From Siderastrea radians (taxonomy: Eukaryota > Cnidaria > Anthozoa > Scleractinia > Rhizangiidae), in the NCBI GenBank assembly GCA_964017195.1, contig CAXHKT010000121.1:1-64000 (forward strand): a stretch of DNA of 64,000 nucleotides, written 5' to 3'. The position numbers were made by a program, and so were the translations under genes. The notes under the pieces were generated by a model. That model saw only the letters and a list, made by a program, of their open reading frames with translations, had not been told where the DNA came from and made no database searches. Numbering within the stretch: position 1 is the stretch's first letter; each line of letters opens with the position of its first letter. Shown one piece after another: positions 35,466-48,011 of the stretch.

Positions 35466-36117
35466 CTAAAAAAGGTGTTGCACGTGCTCAGGTGCGCTAA
35501 AAATGCACCCCAGAGGCCCCAAAAAATGCAAATCAATCGGGGCTATCAGAAAAAAAAGTTTATTGTGTAGAAAGTCTGCGATTTTGTCCATAAGGTGGAT
35601 ATTTCCGTTTTCAGAGGGGTGGGGTGGGTCCCTCAAAAAAGTGCTGATTTTGGTGCAACGGCCCCAGCATAAAAGCACCTCAGATCCCGTTGCGGCACCA
35701 AAAAACAATGCATTTGGCGCTATTTTTATAGAATTTGGCGATACTAAAAAATGCTGCACTTTTTCAGGGCTTGAATTGGTCCCAAAAAGCAGAAAAAAGC
35801 TAATTGCCGCTCTCAGCTGCATGCACAAAGGTCCCAAATGCATTCAAACCCTTTGGGACCATCCGAAAAAAATTCCTTTTGTGCAAAAGTACAAAGAAAT
35901 CGCGATATGCCAGATCCTTAGGGAAAAAACCCCATTTTCAGGCATTCCCAGACCCTAAAAAGCTAATTGCCGCTCTCGGCTGCATGCGCAAAGGTCCCAA
36001 ATGCATTCAAACCCTTTGGGACCATCCGAAAAAAATTCCTTTTGTGCAAAAGTACAAAGAAATCGCGATATGTGAGATCCTTAGGGAAAAAACCCCATTT
36101 TGGAGCATTCCCAGAGG
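35466..36117 (+). repeat. HOR unit U42, 4 monomers (type E)
   Basis: 652 bp. TGCACCCCAG and AAATCAATCGG in M1. The fourth monomer begins as M4 (CTCGGCTGC) and continues as M5 (GATATGTGAG), so M4 and M5 are fused. Confidence 0.95.
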
Positions 36118-37094
36118 CTAAAAAAGGTGTTGCACGTGCTCAGGTGCGCTAAAAATGCTCCCCAGAGGCCCCAAAAAATGCAAATCCCTCGGGGCTATCA
36201 GAAAAAAAAGTTTATTGTGTAGAAAGTCTGCGATTTTGTCCATAAGGTGGATATTTCCGTTTTCAGAGGGGTGGGGTGGGTCCCTCAAAAAAGTGCTGAT
36301 TTTGGTGCAACGGCCCCAGCATAAAAGCACCTCAGATCCCGTTGCGGCACCAAAAAACAATGCATTTGGCGCTATTTTTATAGAATTTGGCGATACTAAA
36401 AAATGCTGCACTTTTTCAGGGCTTGAATTGGTCCCAAAAAGCAGAAAAAAGCTAATTGCCCCTCTCACCTGCATGCGCAAAGGTCCCAAATGCATTCAAA
36501 CCCTTTGGGACCATCCGACAAAAATTCCTTTTGTGCAAAAGTACAAAGAAATCGCGATATGCCAGATCCTTAGGGAAAAAACCCCATTTTCAGGCATTCC
36601 CAGACCCTAAAAAGCTAATTGCCGCTCTCGGCTGCATGCGCAAAGGTCCCAAATGCATTCAAACCCTATGGGACCATCCGAAAAAAATTCCTTTTGTGCA
36701 AAAGTACAAAGAAATCGCGATATGCCAGATCCTTAGGGAAAAAACCCCATTTTCAGGCATTCCCAGACCCTAAAAAGCTAATTGCCGCTCTCGGCTGCAT
36801 GCGCAAAGGTCCCAAATGCATTCAAACCCTTTGGGACCATCCGAAAAAAATTCCTTTTGTGCAAAAGTACAAAGAAATCGCGATATGCCAGATCCTTAGG
36901 GAAAAAACCCCATTTCAGGCATTCCCAGACCCTAAAAAGCTAATTGCCGCTCTCAGCTGCATGCGCAAAGGTCCCAAATGCATTCAAACCCTTTGGGACC
37001 ATCCGAAAAAAATTCCTTTTGTGCAAAAGTACAAAGAAATCGCGATATGTGAGATCCTTAGGGAAAAAACCCCATTTTATAGCATTCCCAGAGG
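36118..37094 (+). repeat. HOR unit U43, 6 monomers (type F)
   Basis: 977 bp. TTGCCCCTCTCACCTGC and GACAAAAATT in M3, AAACCCTATGGG in the first M4, T3 in the second M4, TTTTATAGC in M5 as in U29. Its front is F type and its end U29 type. Confidence 0.95.
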
Positions 37095-37908
37095 CTAAAA
37101 AAGGTGTTGCACGTGCTCAGGTGCGCTAAAAATGCTCCCCAGAGGCCCCAAAAAATGCAAATCCCTCGGGGCTATCAGAAAAAAAGTTTATTGTGTAGAA
37201 AGTCTGCGATTTTGTCCATAAGGTGGATATTTCCGTTTTCAGAGGGGTGGGGTGGGTCCCTCAAAAAAGTGCTGATTTTGGTGCAACGGCCCCAGCATAA
37301 AAGCACCTCAGATCCCGTTGCGGCACCAAAAAACAATGCATTTGGCGCTATTTTTATAGAATTTGGCGATACTAAAAAATGCTGCACTTTTTCAGGGCTT
37401 GAATTGGTCCCAAAAAGCAGAAAAAAGCTAATTGCCGCTCTCAGCTGCATGCACAAAGGTCCCAAATGCATTCAAACCCTTTGGGACCATCCGAAAAAAA
37501 TTCCTTTTGTGCAAAAGTACAAAGAAATCGCGATATGCCAGATCCTTAGGGAAAAAACCCCATTTTCAGGCATTCCCAGACCCTAAAAAGCTAATTGCCG
37601 CTCTCGGCTGCATGCGCAAAGGTCCCAAATGCATTCAAACCCTTTGGGACCATCCGAAAAAAATTCCTTTTGTGCAAAAGTACAAAGAAATCGCGATATG
37701 CCAGATCCTTAGGGAAAAAACCCCATTTTCAGGCATTCCCAGACCCTAAAAAGCTAATTGCCGCTCTCAGCTGCATGCGCAAAGGTCCCAAATTTATTCA
37801 AACCCTTTGGGACCATCCGAAAAAAATTCCTTTTGTGCAAAAGTACAAGGAAATCGCGATATGTGAGATCCTTAGGGAAAAAACCCCATTTTGGAGCATT
37901 CCCAGAGG
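37095..37908 (+). repeat. HOR unit U44, 5 monomers (type A)
   Basis: 814 bp. A7 in M1; AAATTTATTC together with GTACAAGG in M5, a combination seen only here. Confidence 0.95.
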
Positions 37909-38560
37909 CTAAAAAAGGTGTTGCACGTGCTCAGGTGCGCTAAAAATGCTCCCCAGAGGCCCCAAAAAATGCAAATCCCTCGGGGCTATCAGAAAAAAAA
38001 GTTTATTGTGTAGAAAGTCTGCGATTTTGTCCATAAGGTGGATATTTCCGTTTTCAGAGGGGTGGGGTGGGTCCCTCAAAAAAGTGCTGATTTTGGTGCA
38101 ACGGCCCCAGCATAAAAGCACCTCAGATCCCGTTGCGGCACCAAAAAACAATGCATTTGGCGCTATTTTTATAGAATTTGGCGATACTAAAAAATGCTGC
38201 ACTTTTTCAGGGCTTGAATTGGTCCCAAAAAGCAGAAAAAAGCTAATTGCCGCTCTCAGCTGCATGCACAAAGGTCCCAAATGCATTCAAACCCTTTGGG
38301 ACCATCCGAAAAAAATTCCTTTTGTGCAAAAGTACAAAGAAATCGCGATATGCCAGATCCTTAGGGAAAAAACCCCATTTTCAGGCATTCCCAGACCCTA
38401 AAAAGCTAATTGCCGCTCTCAGCTGCATGCGCAAAGGTCCCAAATGCATTCAAACCCTTTGGGACCATCCGAAAAAAATTCCTTTTGTGCAAAAGTACCA
38501 AGAAATCGCGATATGTGAGATCCTTAGGGAAAAAACCCCATTTTGGAGCATTCCCAGAGG
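37909..38560 (+). repeat. HOR unit U45, 4 monomers (type B, M4 absent)
   Basis: 652 bp: M1-M2-M3-M5 with GTACCAAG in M5. Confidence 0.95.
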
Positions 38561-39375
38561 CTAAAAAAGGTGTTGCACGTGCTCAGGTACGCTAAAAATG
38601 CTCCCCAGAGGCCCCAAAAAATGCAAATCCCTCGGGGCTATCAGAAAAAAAAGTTTATTGTGTAGAAAGTCTGCGATTTTGTCCATAAGGTGGATATTTC
38701 CGTTTTCAGAGGGGTGGGGTGGGTCCCTCAAAAAAGTGCTGATTTTGGTGCAACGGCCCCAGCATAAAAGCACCTCAGATCCCGTTGCGGCACCAAAAAA
38801 CAATGCATTTGGCGCTATTTTTATAGAATTTGGCGATACTAAAAAATGCTGCACTTTTTCAGGGCTTGAATTGGTCCCAAAAAGCAGAAAAAAGCTAATT
38901 GCCGCTCTCAGCTGCATGCACAAAGGTCCCAAATGCATTCAAACCCTTTGGGACCATCCGAAAAAAATTCCTTTTGTGCAAAAGTACAAAGAAATCGCGA
39001 TATGCCAGATCCTTAGGGAAAAAACCCCATTTTCAGGCATTCCCAGACCCTAAAAAGCTAATTGCCGCTCTCGGCTGCATGCGCAAAGGTCCCAAATGCA
39101 TTCAAACCCTTTGGGACCACCCGAAAAAAATTCCTTTTGTGCAAAAGTACAAAGAAATCGCGATATGCCAGATCCTTAGGGAAAAAACCCCATTTTCAGG
39201 CATTCCCAGACCCTAAAAAGCTAATTGCCGCTCTCAGCTGCATGCGCAAAGGTCCCAAATGCATTCAAACCCTTTGGGACCATCCGAAAAAAATTCCTTT
39301 TGTGCAAAAGTACAAAGAAATCGCGATATGTGAGATCCTTAGGGAAAAAACCCCATTTTGGAGCATTCCCAGAGG
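38561..39375 (+). repeat. HOR unit U46, 5 monomers (type C)
   Basis: 815 bp. CAGGTACGCT in M1, GACCACCCG in M4. Confidence 0.95.
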
Positions 39376-40189
39376 CTAAAAAAGGTGTTGCACGTGCTCA
39401 GGTGCGCTAAAAATGCTCCCCAGAGGCCCCAAAAAATGCAAATCCCTCGGGGCTATCAGAAAAAAAGTTTATTGTGTAGAAAGTCTGCGATTTTGTCCAT
39501 AAGGTGGATATTTCCGTTTTCAGAGGGGTGGGGTGGGTCCCTCAAAAAAGTGCTGATTTTGGTGCAACGGCCCCAGCATAAAAGCACCTCAGATCCCGTT
39601 GCGGCACCAAAAAACAATGCATTTGGCGCTATTTTTATAGAATTTGGCGATACTAAAAAATGCTGCACTTTTTCAGGGCTTGAATTGGTCCCAAAAAGCA
39701 GAAAAAAGCTAATTGCCGCTCTCAGCTGCATGCACAAAGGTCCCAAATGCATTCAAACCCTTTGGGACCATCCGAAAAAAATTCCTTTTGTGCAAAAGTA
39801 CAAAGAAATCGCGATATGCCAGATCCTTAGGGAAAAAACCCCATTTGCAGGCATTCCCAGACCCTAAAAAGCTAATTGCCGCTCTCGGCTGCATGCGCAA
39901 AGGTCCCAAATGCATTCAAACCCTTTGGGACCATCCGAAAAAAATTCCTTTTGTGCAAAAGTACAAAGAAATCGCGATATGCCAGATCCTTAGGGAAAAA
40001 ACCCCATTTTCAGGCATTCCCAGACCCTAAAAAGCTAATTGCCGCTCTCAGCTGCATGCGCAAAGGTCCCAAATTTATTCAAACCCTTTGGGACCATCCG
40101 AAAAAAATTCCTTTTGTGCAAAAGTACAAAGAAATCGCGATATGTGAGATCCTTAGGGAAAAAACCCCATTTTGGAGCATTCCCAGAGG
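39376..40189 (+). repeat. HOR unit U47, 5 monomers (type A)
   Basis: 814 bp. A7 in M1, CCATTTGCAGG in M3 (shared only with U52), AAATTTATTC in M5. Confidence 0.95.
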
Positions 40190-41004
40190 CTAAAAAAGGT
40201 GTTGCACGTGCTCAGGTGCGCTAAAAATGCTCCCCAGAGGCCCCAAAAAATGCAAATCCCTCGGGGCTATCAGAAAAAAAAGTTTATTGTGTAGAAAGTC
40301 TGCGATTTTGTCCATAAGGTGGATATTTCCGTTTTCAGAGGGGTGGGGTGGGTCCCTCAAAAAAGTGCTGATTTTGGTGCAACGGCCCCAGCATAAAAGC
40401 ACCTCAGATCCCGTTGCGGCACCAAAAAACAATGCATTTGGCGCTATTTTTATAGAATTTGGCGATACTAAAAAATGCTGCACTTTTTCAGGGCTTGAAT
40501 TGGTCCCAAAAAGCAGAAAAAAGCTAATTGCCGCTCTCAGCTGCATGCACAAAGGTCCCAAATGCATTCAAACCCTTTGGGACCATCCGAAAAAAATTCC
40601 TTTTGTGCAAAAGTACAAAGAAATCGCGATATGCCAGATCCTTAGGGAAAAAACCCCATTTTCAGGCATTCCCAGACCCTAAAAAGCTAATTGCCGCTCT
40701 CGGCTGCATGCGCAAAGGTCCCAAATGCATTCAAACCCTTTGGGACCATCCGAAAAAAATTCCTTTTGTGCAAAAGTACAAAGAAATCGCGATATGCCAG
40801 ATCCTTAGGGAAAAAACCCCATTTTCAGGCATTCCCAGACCCTAAAAAGCTAATTGCCGCTCTCAGCTGCATGCGCAAAGGTCCCAAATGCATTCAAACC
40901 CTTTGGGACCATCCGAAAAAAATTCCTTTTGTGCAAAAGTACCAAGAAATCGCGATATGTGAGATCCTTAGGGAAAAAACCCCATTTTGGAGCATTCCCA
41001 GAGG
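40190..41004 (+). repeat. HOR unit U48, 5 monomers (type B)
   Basis: 815 bp. GTACCAAG in M5. Confidence 0.95.
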
Positions 41005-41819
41005 CTAAAAAAGGTGTTGCACGTGCTCAGGTACGCTAAAAATGCTCCCCAGAGGCCCCAAAAAATGCAAATCCCTCGGGGCTATCAGAAAAAAAAGTTT
41101 ATTGTGTAGAAAGTCTGCGATTTTGTCCATAAGGTGGATATTTCCGTTTTCAGAGGGGTGGGGTGGGTCCCTCAAAAAAGTGCTGATTTTGGTGCAACGG
41201 CCCCAGCATAAAAGCACCTCAGATCCCGTTGCGGCACCAAAAAACAATGCATTTGGCGCTATTTTTATAGAATTTGGCGATACTAAAAAATGCTGCACTT
41301 TTTCAGGGCTTGAATTGGTCCCAAAAAGCAGAAAAAAGCTAATTGCCGCTCTCAGCTGCATGCACAAAGGTCCCAAATGCATTCAAACCCTTTGGGACCA
41401 TCCGAAAAAAATTCCTTTTGTGCAAAAGTACAAAGAAATCGCGATATGCCAGATCCTTAGGGAAAAAACCCCATTTTCAGGCATTCCCAGACCCTAAAAA
41501 GCTAATTGCCGCTCTCGGCTGCATGCGCAAAGGTCCCAAATGCATTCAAACCCTTTGGGACCATCCGAAAAAAATTCCTTTTGTGCAAAAGTACAAAGAA
41601 ATCGCGATATGCCAGATCCTTAGGGAAAAAACCCCATTTTCAGGCATTCCCAGACCCTAAAAAGCTAATTGCCGCTCTCAGCTGCATGCGCAAAGGTCCC
41701 AAATGCATTCAAACCCTTTGGGACCATCCGAAAAAAATTCCTTTTGTGCAAAAGTACAAAGAAATCGCGATATGTGAGATCCTTAGGGAAAAAACCCCAT
41801 TTTGGAGCATTCCCAGAGG
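41005..41819 (+). repeat. HOR unit U49, 5 monomers (type C front)
   Basis: 815 bp. CAGGTACGCT in M1 but no GACCACCCG in M4, as in U51. Confidence 0.95.
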
Positions 41820-42634
41820 CTAAAAAAGGTGTTGCACGTGCTCAGGTGCGCTAAAAATGCTCCCCAGAGGCCCCAAAAAATGCAAATCCCTCGGGGCTAT
41901 CAGAAAAAAAAGTTTATTGTGTAGAAAGTCTGCGATTTTGTCCATAAGGTGGATATTTCCGTTTTCAGAGGGGTGGGGTGGGTCCCTCAAAAAAGTGCTG
42001 ATTTTGGTGCAACGGCCCCAGCATAAAAGCACCTCAGATCCCGTTGCGGCACCAAAAAACAATGCATTTGGCGCTATTTTTATAGAATTTGGCGATACTA
42101 AAAAATGCTGCACTTTTTCAGGGCTTGAATTGGTCCCAAAAAGCAGAAAAAAGCTAATTGCCGCTCTCAGCTGCATGCACAAAGGTCCCAAATGCATTCA
42201 AACCCTTTGGGACCATCCGAAAAAAATTCCTTTTGTGCAAAAGTACAAAGAAATCGCGATATGCCAGATCCTTAGGGAAAAAACCCCATTTTCAGGCATT
42301 CCCAGACCCTAAAAAGCTAATTGCCGCTCTCGGCTGCATGCGCAAAGGTCCCAAATGCATTCAAACCCTTTGGGACCATCCGAAAAAAATTCCTTTTGTG
42401 CAAAAGTACAAAGAAATCGCGATATGCCAGATCCTTAGGGAAAAAACCCCATTTTCAGGCATTCCCAGACCCTAAAAAGCTAATTGCCGCTCTCAGCTGC
42501 ATGCGCAAAGGTCCCAAATGCATTCAAACCCTTTGGGACCATCCGAAAAAAATTCCTTTTGTGCAAAAGTACCAAGAAATCGCGATATGTGAGATCCTTA
42601 GGGAAAAAACCCCATTTTGGAGCATTCCCAGAGG
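41820..42634 (+). repeat. HOR unit U50, 5 monomers (type B)
   Basis: 815 bp. GTACCAAG in M5; repeats U48 at an offset of 1630 bp without an A unit before it. Confidence 0.95.
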
Positions 42635-43449
42635 CTAAAAAAGGTGTTGCACGTGCTCAGGTACGCTAAAAATGCTCCCCAGAGGCCCCAAAAAATGCAA
42701 ATCCCTCGGGGCTATCAGAAAAAAAAGTTTATTGTGTAGAAAGTCTGCGATTTTGTCCATAAGGTGGATATTTCCGTTTTCAGAGGGGTGGGGTGGGTCC
42801 CTCAAAAAAGTGCTGATTTTGGTGCAACGGCCCCAGCATAAAAGCACCTCAGATCCCGTTGCGGCACCAAAAAACAATGCATTTGGCGCTATTTTTATAG
42901 AATTTGGCGATACTAAAAAATGCTGCACTTTTTCAGGGCTTGAATTGGTCCCAAAAAGCAGAAAAAAGCTAATTGCCGCTCTCAGCTGCATGCACAAAGG
43001 TCCCAAATGCATTCAAACCCTTTGGGACCATCCGAAAAAAATTCCTTTTGTGCAAAAGTACAAAGAAATCGCGATATGCCAGATCCTTAGGGAAAAAACC
43101 CCATTTTCAGGCATTCCCAGACCCTAAAAAGCTAATTGCCGCTCTCGGCTGCATGCGCAAAGGTCCCAAATGCATTCAAACCCTTTGGGACCATCCGAAA
43201 AAAATTCCTTTTGTGCAAAAGTACAAAGAAATCGCGATATGCCAGATCCTTAGGGAAAAAACCCCATTTTCAGGCATTCCCAGACCCTAAAAAGCTAATT
43301 GCCGCTCTCAGCTGCATGCGCAAAGGTCCCAAATGCATTCAAACCCTTTGGGACCATCCGAAAAAAATTCCTTTTGTGCAAAAGTACAAAGAAATCGCGA
43401 TATGTGAGATCCTTAGGGAAAAAACCCCATTTTGGAGCATTCCCAGAGG
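42635..43449 (+). repeat. HOR unit U51, 5 monomers (type C front)
   Basis: 815 bp. CAGGTACGCT in M1, plain M4; repeats U49. Confidence 0.95.
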
Positions 43450-44263
43450 CTAAAAAAGGTGTTGCACGTGCTCAGGTGCGCTAAAAATGCTCCCCAGAGG
43501 CCCCAAAAAATGCAAATCCCTCGGGGCTATCAGAAAAAAAGTTTATTGTGTAGAAAGTCTGCGATTTTGTCCATAAGGTGGATATTTCCGTTTTCAGAGG
43601 GGTGGGGTGGGTCCCTCAAAAAAGTGCTGATTTTGGTGCAACGGCCCCAGCATAAAAGCACCTCAGATCCCGTTGCGGCACCAAAAAACAATGCATTTGG
43701 CGCTATTTTTATAGAATTTGGCGATACTAAAAAATGCTGCACTTTTTCAGGGCTTGAATTGGTCCCAAAAAGCAGAAAAAAGCTAATTGCCGCTCTCAGC
43801 TGCATGCACAAAGGTCCCAAATGCATTCAAACCCTTTGGGACCATCCGAAAAAAATTCCTTTTGTGCAAAAGTACAAAGAAATCGCGATATGCCAGATCC
43901 TTAGGGAAAAAACCCCATTTGCAGGCATTCCCAGACCCTAAAAAGCTAATTGCCGCTCTCGGCTGCATGCGCAAAGGTCCCAAATGCATTCAAACCCTTT
44001 GGGACCATCCGAAAAAAATTCCTTTTGTGCAAAAGTACAAAGAAATCGCGATATGCCAGATCCTTAGGGAAAAAACCCCATTTTCAGGCATTCCCAGACC
44101 CTAAAAAGCTAATTGCCGCTCTCAGCTGCATGCGCAAAGGTCCCAAATTTATTCAAACCCTTTGGGACCATCCGAAAAAAATTCCTTTTGTGCAAAAGTA
44201 CAAAGAAATCGCGATATGTGAGATCCTTAGGGAAAAAACCCCATTTTGGAGCATTCCCAGAGG
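43450..44263 (+). repeat. HOR unit U52, 5 monomers (type A)
   Basis: 814 bp. A7 in M1, CCATTTGCAGG in M3, AAATTTATTC in M5; repeats U47 at 4074 bp. Confidence 0.95.
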
Positions 44264-45078
44264 CTAAAAAAGGTGTTGCACGTGCTCAGGTGCGCTAAAA
44301 ATGCTCCCCAGAGGCCCCAAAAAATGCAAATCCCTCGGGGCTATCAGAAAAAAAAGTTTATTGTGTAGAAAGTCTGCGATTTTGTCCATAAGGTGGATAT
44401 TTCCGTTTTCAGAGGGGTGGGGTGGGTCCCTCAAAAAAGTGCTGATTTTGGTGCAACGGCCCCAGCATAAAAGCACCTCAGATCCCGTTGCGGCACCAAA
44501 AAACAATGCATTTGGCGCTATTTTTATAGAATTTGGCGATACTAAAAAATGCTGCACTTTTTCAGGGCTTGAATTGGTCCCAAAAAGCAGAAAAAAGCTA
44601 ATTGCCGCTCTCAGCTGCATGCACAAAGGTCCCAAATGCATTCAAACCCTTTGGGACCATCCGAAAAAAATTCCTTTTGTGCAAAAGTACAAAGAAATCG
44701 CGATATGCCAGATCCTTAGGGAAAAAACCCCATTTTCAGGCATTCCCAGACCCTAAAAAGCTAATTGCCGCTCTCGGCTGCATGCGCAAAGGTCCCAAAT
44801 GCATTCAAACCCTTTGGGACCATCCGAAAAAAATTCCTTTTGTGCAAAAGTACAAAGAAATCGCGATATGCCAGATCCTTAGGGAAAAAACCCCATTTTC
44901 AGGCATTCCCAGACCCTAAAAAGCTAATTGCCGCTCTCAGCTGCATGCGCAAAGGTCCCAAATGCATTCAAACCCTTTGGGACCATCCGAAAAAAATTCC
45001 TTTTGTGCAAAAGTACCAAGAAATCGCGATATGTGAGATCCTTAGGGAAAAAACCCCATTTTGGAGCATTCCCAGAGG
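44264..45078 (+). repeat. HOR unit U53, 5 monomers (type B)
   Basis: 815 bp. GTACCAAG in M5. Confidence 0.95.
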
Positions 45079-45893
45079 CTAAAAAAGGTGTTGCACGTGC
45101 TCAGGTACGCTAAAAATGCTCCCCAGAGGCCCCAAAAAATGCAAATCCCTCGGGGCTATCAGAAAAAAAAGTTTATTGTGTAGAAAGTCTGCGATTTTGT
45201 CCATAAGGTGGATATTTCCGTTTTCAGAGGGGTGGGGTGGGTCCCTCAAAAAAGTGCTGATTTTGGTGCAACGGCCCCAGCATAAAAGCACCTCAGATCC
45301 CGTTGCGGCACCAAAAAACAATGCATTTGGCGCTATTTTTATAGAATTTGGCGATACTAAAAAATGCTGCACTTTTTCAGGGCTTGAATTGGTCCCAAAA
45401 AGCAGAAAAAAGCTAATTGCCGCTCTCAGCTGCATGCACAAAGGTCCCAAATGCATTCAAACCCTTTGGGACCATCCGAAAAAAATTCCTTTTGTGCAAA
45501 AGTACAAAGAAATCGCGATATGCCAGATCCTTAGGGAAAAAACCCCATTTTCAGGCATTCCCAGACCCTAAAAAGCTAATTGCCGCTCTCGGCTGCATGC
45601 GCAAAGGTCCCAAATGCATTCAAACCCTTTGGGACCACCCGAAAAAAATTCCTTTTGTGCAAAAGTACAAAGAAATCGCGATATGCCAGATCCTTAGGGA
45701 AAAAACCCCATTTTCAGGCATTCCCAGACCCTAAAAAGCTAATTGCCGCTCTCAGCTGCATGCGCAAAGGTCCCAAATGCATTCAAACCCTTTGGGACCA
45801 TCCGAAAAAAATTCCTTTTGTGCAAAAGTACAAAGAAATCGCGATATGTGAGATCCTTAGGGAAAAAACCCCATTTTGGAGCATTCCCAGAGG
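45079..45893 (+). repeat. HOR unit U54, 5 monomers (type C)
   Basis: 815 bp. CAGGTACGCT in M1, GACCACCCG in M4. Confidence 0.95.
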
Positions 45894-46708
45894 CTAAAAA
45901 AGGTGTTGCACGTGCTCAGGTGCGCTAAAAATGCTCCCCAGAGGCCCCAAAAAATGCAAATCCCTCGGGGCTATCAGAAAAAAAAGTTTATTGTGTAGAA
46001 AGTCTGCGATTTTGTCCATAAGGTGGATATTTCCGTTTTCAGAGGGGTGGGGTGGGTCCCTCAAAAAAGTGCTGATTTTGGTGCAACGGCCCCAGCATAA
46101 AAGCACCTCAGATCCCGTTGCGGCACCAAAAAACAATGCATTTGGCGCTATTTTTATAGAATTTGGCGATACTAAAAAATGCTGCACTTTTTCAGGGCTT
46201 GAATTGGTCCCAAAAAGCAGAAAAAAGCTAATTGCCGCTCTCAGCTGCATGCACAAAGGTCCCAAATGCATTCAAACCCTTTGGGACCATCCGAAAAAAA
46301 TTCCTTTTGTGCAAAAGTACAAAGAAATCGCGATATGCCAGATCCTTAGGGAAAAAACCCCATTTTCAGGCATTCCCAGACCCTAAAATGCTAATTGCCG
46401 CTCTCGGCTGCATGCGCAAAGGTCCCAAATGCATTCAAACCCTTTGGGACCATCCGAAAAAAATTCCTTTTGTGCAAAAGTACAAAGAAATCGCGATATG
46501 CCAGATCCTTAGGGAAAAAACCCCATTTTCAGGCATTCCCAGACCCTAAAAAGCTAATTGCCGCTCTCAGCTGCATGCGCAAAGGTCCCAAATGCATTCA
46601 AACCCTTTGGGACCATCCGAAAAAAATTCCTTTTGCGCAAAAGTACAAAGAAATCGCGATATGTGAGATCCTTAGGGAAAAAACCCCATTTTGGAGCATT
46701 CCCAGAGG
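45894..46708 (+). repeat. HOR unit U55, 5 monomers (type D)
   Basis: 815 bp. CTAAAATGCTAA in M4, TTTTGCGCAAAAG in M5. Confidence 0.95.
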
Positions 46709-47522
46709 CTAAAAAAGGTGTTGCACGTGCTCAGGTGCGCTAAAAATGCTCCCCAGAGGCCCCAAAAAATGCAAATCCCTCGGGGCTATCAGAAAAAAAA
46801 GTTTATTGTGTAGAAAGTCTGCGATTTTGTCCATAAGGTGGATATTTCCGTTTTCAGAGGGGTGGGGTGGGTCCCTCAAAAAAGTGCTGATTTTGGTGCA
46901 ACGGCCCCAGCATAAAAGCACCTCAGATCCCGTTGCGGCACCAAAAAACAATGCATTTGGCGCTATTTTTATAGAATTTGGCGATACTAAAAAATGCTGC
47001 ACTTTTTCAGGGCTTGAATTGGTCCCAAAAAGCAGAAAAAAGCTAATTGCTGCTCTCAGCTGCATGCACAAAGGTCCCAAATGCATTCAAACCCTTTGGG
47101 ACCATCCGAAAAAAATTCCTTTTGTGCAAAAGTACAAAGAAATCGCGATATGCCAGATCCTTAGGGAAAAAACCCCATTTTCAGGCATTCCCAGACCCTA
47201 AAAAGCTAATTGCCGCTCTCGGCTGCATGCGCAAAGGTCCCAAATGCATTCAAACCCTTTGGGACCATCCGAAAAAAATTCCTTTTGTGCAAAAGTACAA
47301 AGAAATCGCGATATGCCAGATCCTTAGGGAAAAAACCCCATTTCAGGCATTCCCAGACCCTAAAAAGCTAATTGCCGCTCTCAGCTGCATGCGCAAAGGT
47401 CCCAAATGCATTCAAACCCTTTGGGACCATCCGAAAAAAATTCCTTTTGTGCAAAAGTACAAAGAAATCGCGATATGTGAGATCCTTAGGGAAAAAACCC
47501 CATTTTGGAGCATTCCCAGAGG
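46709..47522 (+). repeat. HOR unit U56, 5 monomers
   Basis: 814 bp. T3 in M4 and private TTGCTGCTC in M3. A T3 unit after a GCGCAAAAG unit repeats the U6-U7 and U20-U21 order. Confidence 0.95.
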
Positions 47523-48011
47523 CTAAAAAAGGTGTTGCACGTGCTCAGGTGCGCTAAAAATGCTCCCCAGAGGCCCCAAAAAATGCAAATCCCTCGGGGC
47601 TATCAGAAAAAAAAGTTTATTGTGTAGAAAGTCTGCGATTTTGTCCATAAGGTGGATATTTCCGTTTTCAGAGGGATGGGGTGGGTCCCTCAAAAAAGTG
47701 CTGATTTTGGTGCAACGGCCCCAGCATAAAAGCACCTCAGATCCCGTTGCGGCACCAAAAAACAATGCATTTGGCGCTATTTTTATAGAATTTGGCGATA
47801 CTAAAAAATGCTGCACTTTTTCAGGGCTTGAATTGGTCCCAAAAAGCAGAAAAAAGCTAATTGCCGCTCTCAGCTGCATGCACAAAGGTCCTAAATGCAT
47901 TCAAACCCTTTGGGACCATCCGAAAAAAATTCCTTTTGTGCAAAAGTACCAAGAAATCGCGATATGTGAGATCCTTAGGGAAAAAACCCCATTTTGGAGC
48001 ATTCCCAGAGG
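47523..48011 (+). repeat. HOR unit U57, 3 monomers (shortest unit)
   Basis: 489 bp: M1 (GAGGGATGGGG), M2 and one fused monomer that begins as M3 (ATGCACAAAGG, private GTCCTAAATG) and ends as type-B M5 (GTACCAAG, GATATGTGAG). The exchange lies between about 47886 and 47948. Confidence 0.95.

Larger units (their letters stand above)
39376..45078 (+). repeat. Nested duplications at offsets of 1630 and 4074 bp
   Basis: The unit pair at 39376-41004 recurs at 43450-45078 and shares the otherwise unseen M3 variant CCATTTGCAGG as well as AAATTTATTC and GTACCAAG. Between them, 40190-41819 and 41820-43449 are a two-unit tandem repeat (GTACCAAG unit followed by CAGGTACGCT unit). This suggests at least two successive exchanges. 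Confidence 0.8.
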
